Origin: Auanema rhodensis
Taxonomy: Eukaryota > Nematoda > Chromadorea > Rhabditida > Rhabditidae
Direction of reading: 5' to 3'
Assembly (NCBI GenBank): GCA_964057225.1
Contig: OZ059895.1
Location: 11,594,001 to 11,658,000, forward strand
Length of the DNA: 64,000 nucleotides
Made by a program: the position numbers and the translations under genes. The notes beneath the pieces were generated by a model, which made no database searches, was not told the DNA's origin, and saw nothing but the letters and a program-made list of their open reading frames with translations. Positions within the stretch are counted from its first letter, which is position 1; each line of letters opens with the position of its first letter. This document shows positions 27,372-40,100 of the stretch, one piece after another.

Positions 27372-29356
27372 ATGTTTTCAATTTTCAAGCAGTTTTACTC
27401 AGATAGCTTAACCCAAGGCAGCAAATTATCTTCAATATTATTTCTATCTTACAGTTATAAACCAATAGTTAATGAACCATCATCTTACCTTTAATGTTTC
27501 TATGTATTTCCTATCGAAAGCAACTTTGTTCAAACACTATACAACTGTGAAACCTTTTTAATTTCTTGTATTTGGAGCTCATAAGATTTGATATCATTGA
27601 GAAATTTAGATAGAACGTGGAAAATTACATAACTACCATGAAATTGGAAAAAACTATAACGAGGATAAGTATGTAAATCATTGAATATCAGATATTTTTG
27701 CTTACAACTATACCACGTTGTAAGTACGCCATGCCGCTGATTTTCAATTTTAACTCTTTTGTAACAAATGTTTTCAATTTTCAAGCAGTTTTACTCAGAT
27801 AGCTTAACCCAAGGCAGCAAATTATCTTCAATATTATTTCTATCTTACAGTTATAAACCAATAGTTAATGAACCATCATCTTACCTTTACTGTTTCTATC
27901 TATTTCCTATCGAAAGCAACTTTGTTCAAACACTATACAACTGTGACACCTTTTTCAATTTCTTGTATTTGGAGTTCATAAGATTTGATATCATCGAGGT
28001 ATTCAGATAGAACGTGGAAAATTACATAACTAACATGAAATTGGGAAAAAATTATAACGAGGATAAGTATGTGAAACATTGATTATCAGATATTTTCGCT
28101 TAGGACCATACCACGTTGAAAGTACGCCATGCCGCTGATTTTCAATTTTAACTCTTCTGTATTAAATGTTTTCAATTTTCAAGCAGTTTTACTCAGATAG
28201 CTTAACCCAAGGCAGCAAATTATCTTCAATATTATTTCTATCTTACAGTTATAAACCAATAGTTAATGAACCATCATCTTACCTTTACTGTTTCTATCTA
28301 TTTCCTATCGAAAGCAACTTCGTTCAAACACTATACAACTGTGAAACCTTTTTTAATTTCTTGTATTTGTAGCTCATAAGATTTGATATCATTGAGGGAT
28401 TTAGATAGAACGTGGAAAATTACATAACTACCATGAAATTGGAAAAAACTATAACGAGGATAAGTATGTGAAACATTGATTATCAGATATTTTCGCTTAG
28501 GACCATACCACGTTGTAAGTACGCCATGCCGCTGATTTTCAATTTTAACTCTTTTGTAACAAATGTTTTCAATATTCAAGCAGTTTTACTCAGATAGCTT
28601 AACCCAAGGCAGCAAATTATCTTCAATATTATTTCTATCTTACAGTTATAAACCAATAGTTAATGAACCATCATCTTACCTTTACTGTTTCTATCTATTT
28701 CCTATCGAAAGCAACTTTGTTCAAACACTATACAACTGTGACACCTTTTTTAATTTCTTGTATTTGGAGTTCATAAGATTTGATATCATCGAGGGATCCA
28801 GATAGAACGTGGAAAATTACATAACTACCATGAAATTGGAAAAAACTATAACGAGGATAAGTATGTAAATCATTGAATATCAGATATTTTTGCTTACAAC
28901 TATACCACGTTGTAAGTACACCATGCCGCTGATTTTCAATTTTAACTCTTTTGTAACAAATGTTTTCAATTTTCAAGCAGTTTTACTCAGATAGCTTAAC
29001 CCAAGGCAGCAAATTATCTTCAATATTATTTCTATCTTACAGTTATAAACCAATAGTTAATGAACCATCATCTTACCTTTACTGTTTCTATCTATTTCCT
29101 ATCGAAACCAACTTTGTTCAAAAACTATACAACTGTGAAACCTTTTTTAATTTCTTGTATTTGAAGCTCATAAGATTTGATATCATTAAGGGATCCAGAT
29201 AGAACGTGGAAAATTACGTAACTACCATGAAATTGGAAAAAACTATAACGAGGATAAGTATGTGAAACATTGATTATCAGATATTTTCGCTTAGGACCAT
29301 ACCACGTTGTAAGTACGCCATGCCGCTAATTTTCAATTTTAACTCTTTTGTAACAA
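27372..29356. repeat. 5-monomer unit H-A-N-O-P, copy a (1985 bp)
   Basis: Unit starts are 27372, 27768, 28166, 28563 and 28960. Marks shared with copy b include CCGCTAATTTTC at the end of P (near 29323) and TTTTCGAGCAG at the start of the next H (near 29366). The type A unit here has a private GAGGTATTC (near 27997). Confidence 0.85.
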
Positions 29357-31329
29357 ATGTTTTCAATTTTCGAGCAGTTTTACTCAGATAGCTTAACCCA
29401 AGGCAGCAAATTATCTTCAATATCATTTCTATCTTACAGTTATAAACCAATAGTTAATGAACCATCATCTTACCTTTAATGTTTCTATGTATTTCCTATC
29501 GAAAGCAACTTTGTTCAAACACTATACAACTGTGAAACCTTTTTAATTTCTTGTATTTGGAGCTCATAAGATTTGATATCATTGAGAAATTTAGATAGAA
29601 CGTGGAAAATTACATAACTACCATGAAATTGGAAAAAACTATAACGAGGATAAGTATGTAAATCATTGAATATCAGATATTTTTGCTTACAACTATACCA
29701 CGTTGTAAGTACGCCATGCCGCTGATTTTCAATTTTAACTCTTTTGTAACAAATGTTTTCAATTTTCAAGCAGTTTTACTCAGATAGCTTAACCCAAGGC
29801 AGCAAATTATCTTCAATATTATTTCTATCTTACAGTTATAAACCAATAGTTAATGAACCATCATCTTACCTTTACTGTTTCTATCTATTTCCTATCGAAA
29901 GCAACTTTGTTCAAACACTATACAACTGTGACACCTTTTTCAATTTCTTGTATTTGGAGTTCATAAGATTTGATATCATCGAGGGATTCAGATAGAACGT
30001 GGAAAATTACATAACTAACATGAAATTGGGAAAAAATTATAACGAGGATAAGTATGTGAAACATTGATTATCAGATATTTTCGCTTAGGACCATACCACG
30101 TTGAAAGTACGCCATGCCGCTGATTTTCAATTTTAACTCTTCTGTATTAAATGTTTTCAATTTTCAAGCAGTTTTACTCAGATAGCTTAACCCAAGGCAG
30201 CAAATTATCTTCAATATTATTTCTATCTTACAGTTATAAACCAATAGTTAATGAACCATCATCTTACCTTTACTGTTTCTATCTATTTCCTATCGAAAGC
30301 AACTTCGTTCAAACACTATACAACTGTGAAACCTTTTTTAATTTCTTGTATTTGTAGCTCATAAGATTTGATATCATTGAGGGATTTAGATAGAACGTGG
30401 AAAATTACATAACTACCATGAAATTGGAAAAAACTATAACGAGGATAAGTATGTGAAACATTGATTATCAGATATTTTCGCTTAGGACCATAACACGTTG
30501 TAAGTACGCCATGCCGCTGATTTTCAATTTTAACTCTTTTGTAACGAATGTTTTCAATTTTCAAGCAGTTTTACTCAGATAGCTTAACCCAAGGCAGCAA
30601 ATTATCTTCAATATTATTTCTATCTTACAGTTATAAACCAATAGTTAATGAACCATCATCTTACCTTTACTGTTTCTATCTATTTCCTATCGAAAGCAAC
30701 TATACAACTGTGACACCTTTTTTAATTTCTTGTATTTGGAGTTCATAAGATTTGATATCATCGAGGGATCCAGATAGAACGTGGAAAATTACATAACTAC
30801 CATGAAATTGGAAAAAACTATAACGAGGATAAGTATGTAAATCATTGAATATCAGATATTTTTGCTTACAACTATACCACGTTGTAAGTACACCATGCCG
30901 CTGATTTTCAATTTTAACTCTTTTGTAACAAATGTTTTCAATTTTCAAGCAGTTTTACTCAGATAGCTTAACCCAAGGCAGCAAATTATCTTCAATATTA
31001 TTTCTATCTTACAGTTATAAACCAATAGTTAATGAACCATCATCTTACCTTTACTGTTTCTATCTATTTCCTATCGAAACCAACTTTGTTCAAAAACTAT
31101 ACAACTGTGAAACCTTTTTTAATTTCTTGTATTTGAAGCTCATAAGATTTGATATCATTAAGGGATCCAGATAGAACGTGGAAAATTACGTAACTACCAT
31201 GAAATTGGAAAAAAACTATAACGAGGATAAGTATGTGAAACATTGATTATCAGATATTTTCGCTTAGGACCATACCACGTTGTAAGTACGCCATGCCGCT
31301 AATTTTCAATTTTAACTCTTTTGTAACAA
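29357..31329. repeat. 5-monomer unit H-A-N-O-P, copy b (1973 bp)
   Basis: Unit starts are 29357, 29753, 30151, 30548 and 30932. It matches copy a unit by unit. The length difference comes from a 13-bp deletion in its O unit at 30700/30701 and one added A in its P unit (near 31214). The same P-end and H-start marks recur near 31307 and 31339. Confidence 0.85.
30548..30931 (+). repeat. Monomer with 13-bp internal deletion (384 bp)
   Basis: At 30700/30701 the sequence reads GCAACTATACAACTG, where the usual unit has TTTGTTCAAACAC between GCAAC and TATAC. The deleted segment ends in AC, as does the sequence just before it, giving 2 bp of microhomology at the junction. It is the only unit in the window shorter than 396 bp. 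The deletion was not spread to neighbouring rounds. Confidence 0.9.
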
Positions 31330-34108
31330 ATGTTTTCAATTTTCGAGCAGTTTTACTCAGATAGCTTAACCCAAGGCAGCAAATTATCTTCAATATTATT
31401 TCTATCTTACAGTTATAAACCAATAGTTAATGAACCATCATCTTACCTTTAATGTTTCTATGTATTTCCTATCGAAAGCAACTTTGTTCAAACACTATAC
31501 AACTGTGAAACCTTTTTAATTTCTTGTATTTGGAGCTCATAAGATTTGATATCATTGAGAAATTTAGATAGAACGTGGAAAATTACATAACTACCATGAA
31601 ATTGGAAAAAACTATAACGAGGATAAGTATGTAAATCATTGAATATCAGATATTTTTGCTTACAACTATACCACGTTGTAAGTACGCCATGCCGCTGATT
31701 TTCAATTTTAACTCTTTTGTAACAAATGTTTTCAATTTTCAAGCAGTTTTACTCAGATAGCTTAACCCAAGGCAGCAAATTATCTTCAATATTATTTCTA
31801 TCTTACAGTTATAAACCAATAGTTAATGAACCATCATCTTACCTTTACTGTTTCTATCTATTTCCTATCGAAAGCAACTTTGTTCAAACACTATACAACT
31901 GTGACACCTTTTTCAATTTCTTGTATTTGGAGTTCATAAGATTTGATATCATCGAGGGATTCAGATAGAACGTGGAAAATTACATAACTAACATGAAATT
32001 GGGAAAAAATTATAACGAGGATAAGTATGTGAAACATTGATTATCAGATATTTTCGCTTAGGACCATACCACGTTGAAAGTACGCCATGCCGCTGATTTT
32101 CAATTTTAACTCTTCTGTATTAAATGTTTTCAATTTTCAAGCAGTTTTACTCAGATAGCTTAACCCAAGGCAGCAAATTATCTTCAATATTATTTCTATC
32201 TTACAGTTATAAACCAATAGTTAATGAACCATCATCTTACCTTCACTGTTTCTATCTATTTCCTATCGAAAGCAACTTCGTTCAAACACTATACAACTGT
32301 GAAACCTTTTTTAATTTCTTGTATTTGTAGCTCATAAGATTTGATATCATTGAGGGATTTAGATAGAACGTGGAAAATTACATAACTACCATGAAATTGG
32401 AAAAAACTATAACGAGGATAAGTATGTGAAACATTGATTATCAGATATTTTCGCTTAGGACCATAACACGTTGTAAGTACGCCATGCCGCTGATTTTCAA
32501 TTTTAACTCTTTTGTAACAAATGTTTTCAATTTTCAAGCAGTTTTACTCAGATAGCTTAACCCAAGGCAGCAAATTATCTTCAATATTATTTCTATCTTA
32601 CAGTTATAAACCAATAGTTAATGAACCATCATCTTACCTTTACTGTTTCTATCTATTTCCTATCGAAAGCAACTTCGTTCAAACACTATACAACTGTGAA
32701 ACCTTTTTTAATTTCTTGTATTTGAAGCTCATAAGATTTGATATCATTAAGGGATCCAGATAGAACGTGGAAAATTACGTAACTACCATGAAATTGGAAA
32801 AAACTATAACGAGGATAAGTATGTGAAACATTGATTATCAGATATTTTCGCTTAGGACCATACCACGTTGTAAGTACGCCATGCCGCTAATTTTCAATTT
32901 TAACTCTTTTGTAACAAATGTTTTCAATTTTCGAGCAGTTTTACTCAGATAGCTTAACCCAAGGCAGCAAATTATCTTCAATATTATTTCTATCTTACAG
33001 TTATAAACCAATAGTTAATGAACCATCATCTTACCTTTAATGTTTCTATGTATTTCCTATCGAAAGCAACTTTGTTCAAACACTATACAACTGTGAAACC
33101 TTTTTAATTTCTTGTATTTGGAGCTCATAAGATTTGATATCATTGAGAAATTTAGATAGAACGTGGAAAATTACATAACTAACATGAAATTGGGAAAAAA
33201 TTATAACGAGGATAAGTATGTGAAACATTGATTATCAGATATTTTCGCTTAGGACCATACCACGTTGAAAGTACGCCATGCCGCTGATTTTCAATTTTAA
33301 CTCTTCTGTATTAAATGTTTTCAATTTTCAAGCAGTTTTACTCAGATAGCTTAACCCAAGGCAGCAAATTATCTTCAATATTATTTCTATCTTACAGTTA
33401 TAAACCAATAGTTAATGAACCATCATCTTACCTTCACTGTTTCTATCTATTTCCTATCGAAAGCAACTTCGTTCAAACACTATACAACTGTGAAACCTTT
33501 TTTAATTTCTTGTATTTGTAGCTCATAAGATTTGATATCATTGAGGGATTTAGATAGAACGTGGAAAATTACATAACTACCATGAAATTGGAAAAAACTA
33601 TAACGAGGATAAGTATGTGAAACATTGATTATCAGATATTTTCGCTTAGGACCATAACACGTTGTAAGTACGCCATGCCGCTGATTTTCAATTTTAACTC
33701 TTTTGTAACAAATGTTTTCAATTTTCAAGCAGTTTTACTCAGATAGCTTAACCCAAGGCAGCAAATTATCTTCAATATTATTTCTATCTTACAGTTATAA
33801 ACCAATAGTTAATGAACCATCATCTTACCTTTACTGTTTCTATCTATTTCCTATCGAAAGCAACTTCGTTCAAACACTATACAACTGTGAAACCTTTTTT
33901 AATTTCTTGTATTTGTAGCTCATAAGATTTGATATCATTGAGGGATTTAGATAGAACGTGGAAAATTACATAACTACCATGAAATTGGAAAAAACTATAA
34001 CGAGGATAAGTATGTGAAACATTGATTATCAGATATTTTCGCTTAGGACCATACCACGTTGTAAGTACGCCATGCCGCTGATTTTCAATTTTAACTCTTT
34101 TGTAACAA
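31330..34108. repeat. Rearranged H-A-N-P and H/A-N-N blocks
   Basis: Unit starts are 31330 (H), 31726 (A), 32124 (N), 32521 (N front, P back), 32918 (H front, A back), 33315 (N) and 33712 (N). Compared with the 5-monomer unit, the O monomer is lost at 32521 and an H-A pair is fused into one monomer at 32918. Both are expected products of unequal exchange within the array. Confidence 0.75.
32918..33314 (+). repeat. Mosaic monomer H front / A back (397 bp)
   Basis: The front has CCTTTAATG, the lost T and GAGAAATTTAG of type H. The back has ATAACTAACATG, the extra G before the A-run, and GTGAAACATTGATTAT of type A. The one-base loss and one-base gain cancel, giving 397 bp. An H-A monomer pair present in neighbouring rounds is reduced here to this single unit. 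Confidence 0.8.
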
Positions 34109-37100
34109 ATGTTTTCAATTTTCAAGCAGTTTTACTCAGATAGCTTAACCCAAGGCAGCAAATTATCTTCAATATTATTTCTATCTTACAGTTATAAACC
34201 AATAGTTAATGAACCATCATCTTACCTTTAATGTTTCTATGTATTTCCTATCGAAAGCAACTTTGTTCAAACACTATACAACTGTGAAACCTTTTTAATT
34301 TCTTGTATTTGGAGCTCATAAGATTTGATATCATTGAGAAATTTAGATAGAACGTGGAAAATTACATAACTACCATGAAATTGGAAAAAACTATAACGAG
34401 GATAAGTATGTAAATCATTGAATATCAGATATTTTTGCTTACAACTATACCACGTTGTAAGTACGCCATGCCGCTGATTTTCAATTTTAACTCTTTTGTA
34501 ACAAATGTTTTCAATTTTCAAGCAGTTTTACTCAGATAGCTTAACCCAAGGCAGCAAATTATCTTCAATATTATTTCTATCTTACAGTTATAAACCAATA
34601 GTTAATGAACCATCATCTTACCTTTACTGTTTCTATCTATTTCCTATCGAAAGCAACTTTGTTCAAACACTATACAACTGTGACACCTTTTTCAATTTCT
34701 TGTATTTGGAGTTCATAAGATTTGATATCATCGAGGGATTCAGATAGAACGTGGAAAATTACATAACTAACATGAAATTGGGAAAAAATTATAACGAGGA
34801 TAAGTATGTGAAACATTGATTATCAGATATTTTCGCTTAGGACCATACCACGTTGAAAGTACGCCATGCCGCTGATTTTCAATTTTAACTCTTCTGTATT
34901 AAATGTTTTCAATTTTCAAGCAGTTTTACTCAGATAGCTTAACCCAAGGCAGCAAATTATCTTCAATATTATTTCTATCTTACAGTTATAAACCAATAGT
35001 TAATGAACCATCATCTTACCTTCACTGTTTCTATCTATTTCCTATCGAAAGCAACTTCGTTCAAACACTATACAACTGTGAAACCTTTTTTAATTTCTTG
35101 TATTTGTAGCTCATAAGATTTGATATCATTGAGGGATTTAGATAGAACGTGGAAAATTACATAACTACCATGAAATTGGAAAAAACTATAACGAGGATAA
35201 GTATGTGAAACATTGATTATCAGATATTTTCGCTTAGGACCATAACACGTTGTAAGTACGCCATGCCGCTGATTTTCAATTTTAACTCTTTTGTAACAAA
35301 TGTTTTCAATTTTCAAGCAGTTTTACTCAGATAGCTTAACCCAAGGCAGCAAATTATCTTCAATATTATTTCTATCTTACAGTTATAAACCAATAGTTAA
35401 TGAACCATCATCTTACCTTTACTGTTTCTATCTATTTCCTATCGAAAGCAACTTCGTTCAAACACTATACAACTGTGAAACCTTTTTTAATTTCTTGTAT
35501 TTGTAGCTCATAAGATTTGATATCATTGAGGGATTTAGATAGAACGTGGAAAATTACATAACTACCATGAAATTGGAAAAAACTATAACGAGGATAAGTA
35601 TGTGAAACATTGATTATCAGATATTTTCGCTTAGGACCATACCACGTTGTAAGTAGGCCATGCCGCTGATTTTCAATTTTAACTCTTTTGTAACAAATGT
35701 TTTCAATTTTCAAGCAGTTTTACTCAGATAGCTTAACCCAAGGCAGCAAATTATCTTCAATATTATTTCTATCTTACAGTTATAAACCAATAGTTAATGA
35801 ACCATCATCTTACCTTTACTGTTTCTATCTATTTCCTATCGAAAGCAACTTTGTTCAAACACTATACAACTGTGACACCTTTTTTAATTTCTTGTATTTG
35901 GAGTTCATAAGATTTGATATCATCGAGGGATCCAGATAGAACGTGGAAAATTACATAACTACCATGAAATTGGAAAAAACTATAACGAGGATAAGTATGT
36001 AAATCATTGAATATCAGATATTTTTGCTTACAACTATACCACATTGTAAGTACGCCATGCCGCTGATTTTCAATTTTAACTCTTTTGTAACAAATGTTTT
36101 CAATTTTCAAGCAGTTTTACTCAGATAGCTTAACCCAAGGCAGCAAATTATCTTCAATATTATTTCTATCTTACAGTTATAAACCAATAGTTAATGAACC
36201 ATCATCTTACCTTTACTGTTTCTATCTATTTCCTATCGAAACCAACTTTGTTCAAAAACTATACAACTGTGAAACCTTTTTTAATTTCTTGTATTTGTAG
36301 CTCATAAGATTTGATATCATTGAGGGATTTAGATAGAACGTGGAAAATTACATAACTACCATGAAATTGGAAAAAACTATAACGAGGATAAGTATGTGAA
36401 ACATTGATTATCAGATATTTTCGCTTAGGACCATAACACGTTGTAAGTACGCCATGCCGCTGATTTTCAATTTTAACTCTTTTGTATTAAATGTTTTCAA
36501 TTTTCAAGCAGTTTTACTCAGATAGCTTAACCCAAGGCAGCAAATTATCTTCAATATTATTTCTATCTTACAGTTATAAACCAATAGTTAATGAACCATC
36601 ATCTTACCTTCACTGTTTCTATCTATTTCCTATCGAAAGCAACTTCGTTCAAACACTATACAACTGTGAAACCTTTTTTAATTTCTTGTATTTGTAGCTC
36701 ATAAGATTTGATATCATTGAGGGATTTAGATAGAACGTGGAAAATTACATAACTACCATGAAATTGGAAAAAACTATAACGAGGATAAGTATGTGAAACA
36801 TTGATTATCAGATATTTTCGCTTAGGACCATAACACGTTGTAAGTACGCCATGCCGCTGATTTTCAATTTTAACTCTTTTGTAACAAATGTTTTCAATTT
36901 TCAAGCAGTTTTACTCAGATAGCTTAACCCAAGGCAGCAAATTATCTTCAATATTATTTCTATCTTACAGTTATAAACCAATAGTTAATGAACCATCATC
37001 TTACCTTTACTGTTTCTATCTATTTCCTATCGAAAGCAACTTCGTTCAAACACTATACAACTGTGAAACCTTTTTTAATTTCTTGTATTTGTAGCTCATA

Positions 37101-40100
37101 AGATTTGATATCATTGAGGGATTTAGATAGAACGTGGAAAATTACATAACTACCATGAAATTGGAAAAAACTATAACGAGGATAAGTATGTGAAACATTG
37201 ATTATCAGATATTTTCGCTTAGGACCATACCACGTTGTAAGTACGCCATGCCGCTGATTTTCAATTTTAACTCTTTTGTAACAAATGTTTTCAATTTTCA
37301 AGCAGTTTTACTCAGATAGCTTAACCCAAGGCAGCAAATTATCTTCAATATTATTTCTATCTTACAGTTATAAACCAATAGTTAATGAACCATCATCTTA
37401 CCTTTACTGTTTCTATCTATTTCCTATCGAAAGCAACTTTGTTCAAACACTATACAACTGTGACACCTTTTTCAATTTCTTGTATTTGGAGTTCATAAGA
37501 TTTGATATCATCGAGGGATTCAGATAGAACGTGGAAAATTACATAACTAACATGAAATTGGGAAAAAATTATAACGAGGATAAGTATGTGAAACATTGAT
37601 TATCAGATATTTTCGCTTAGGACCATACCACGTTGAAAGTACGCCATGCCGCTGATTTTCAATTTTAACTCTTCTGTATTAAATGTTTTCAATTTTCAAG
37701 CAGTTTTACTCAGATAGCTTAACCCAAGGCAGCAAATTATCTTCAATATTATTTCTATCTTACAGTTATAAACCAATAGTTAATGAACCATCATCTTACC
37801 TTCACTGTTTCTATCTATTTCCTATCGAAAGCAACTTCGTTCAAACACTATACAACTGTGAAACCTTTTTTAATTTCTTGTATTTGTAGCTCATAAGATT
37901 TGATATCATTGAGGGATTTAGATAGAACGTGGAAAATTACATAACTACCATGAAATTGGAAAAAACTATAACGAGGATAAGTATGTGAAACATTGATTAT
38001 CAGATATTTTCGCTTAGGACCATAACACGTTGTAAGTACGCCATGCCGCTGATTTTCAATTTTAACTCTTTTGTAACAAATGTTTTCAATTTTCAAGCAG
38101 TTTTACTCAGATAGCTTAACCCAAGGCAGCAAATTATCTTCAATATTATTTCTATCTTACAGTTATAAACCAATAGTTAATGAACCATCATCTTACCTTT
38201 ACTGTTTCTATCTATTTCCTATCGAAAGCAACTTCGTTCAAACACTATACAACTGTGAAACCTTTTTTAATTTCTTGTATTTGTAGCTCATAAGATTTGA
38301 TATCATTGAGGGATTTAGATAGAACGTGGAAAATTACATAACTACCATGAAATTGGAAAAAACTATAACGAGGATAAGTATGTGAAACATTGATTATCAG
38401 ATATTTTCGCTTAGGACCATACCACGTTGTAAGTACGCCATGCCGCTGATTTTCAATTTTAACTCTTTTGTAACAAATGTTTTCAATTTTCAAGCAGTTT
38501 TACTCAGATAGCTTAACCCAAGGCAGCAAATTATCTTCAATATTATTTCTATCTTACAGTTATAAACCAATAGTTAATGAACCATCATCTTACCTTTACT
38601 GTTTCTATCTATTTCCTATCGAAAGCAACTTTGTTCAAACACTATACAACTGTGACACCTTTTTTAATTTCTTGTATTTGGAGTTCATAAGATTTGATAT
38701 CATCGAGGGATCCAGATAGAACGTGGAAAATTACATAACTACCATGAAATTGGAAAAAACTATAACGAGGATAAGTATGTAAATCATTGAATATCAGATA
38801 TTTTTGCTTACAACTATACCACATTGTAAGTACGCCATGCCGCTGATTTTCAATTTTAACTCTTTTGTAACAAATGTTTTCAATTTTCAAGCAGTTTTAC
38901 TCAGATAGCTTAACCCAAGGCAGCAAATTATCTTCAATATTATTTCTATCTTACAGTTATAAACCAATAGTTAATGAACCATCATCTTACCTTTACTGTT
39001 TCTATCTATTTCCTATCGAAACCAACTTTGTTCAAAAACTATACAACTGTGAAACCTTTTTTAATTTCTTGTATTTGAAGCTCATAAGATTTGATATCAT
39101 TAAGGGATCCAGATAGAACGTGGAAAATTACGTAACTACCATGAAATTGGAAAAAACTATAACGAGGATAAGTATGTGAAACATTGATTATCAGATATTT
39201 TCGCTTAGGACCATACCACGTTGTAAGTACGCCATGCCGCTGATTTTCAATTTTAACTCTTTTGTAACAAATGTTTTCAATTTTCAAGCAGTTTTACTCA
39301 GATAGCTTAACCCAAAGCAGCAAATTATCTTCAATATTATTTCTATCTCACAGTTATAAACCAATAGTTAATGAACCATCATCTTACCCTTATCGTTTCT
39401 ATCTATTTCCTATCGAAACCAACTTTGTTCAAAAACTATACAACTGTGAAACCTTTTTCAATTTCTTGTATTTGGAGCTCATAAAATTTGATATCATTGA
39501 GGGATCCAGATAGAACGTGGAAAATTACGTAACTAACATGAAATTGGAAAAAAACTATAACGAGGATAAGTATGTGAATCATTGAATATCAGATATTTTC
39601 GCTTAGGACCATACCACGTTGAAAGTACGCCATGCCGCTGATTTTCAATTTTAACTCTTCTGTATTAAATGTTTTCAATTTTCAAGCAGTTTTACTCAGA
39701 TAGCTTAACCCAAGGCAGCAAATTATCTTCAATATTATTTCTATCTTACAGTTATAAACCAATAGTTAATGAACCATCATCTTACCTTTACTGTTTCTAT
39801 CTATTTCCTATCGAAAGCAACTTCGTTCAAACACTATACAACTGTGAAACCTTTTTTAATTTCTTGTATTTGTAGCTCATAAGATTTGATATCATTGAGG
39901 GATCCAGATAGAACGTGGAAAATTACATAACTAACATGAAATTGGGAAAAAATTATAACGAGGATAAGTATGTGAAACATTGAATATCAGATATTTTCGC
40001 TTAGGACCATACCACGTTGTAAGTACGCCATGCCGCTGATTTTCAATTTTAACTCTTTTGTAACAAATGTTTTCAATTTTCAAGCAGTTTTACTCAGATA

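Noticed and set aside
30548-30931. Assembly gap or foreign insertion at the 384-bp unit
   Set aside because: Flanking sequence is normal monomer on both sides and only 13 bases are missing, so it reads as a simple deletion.
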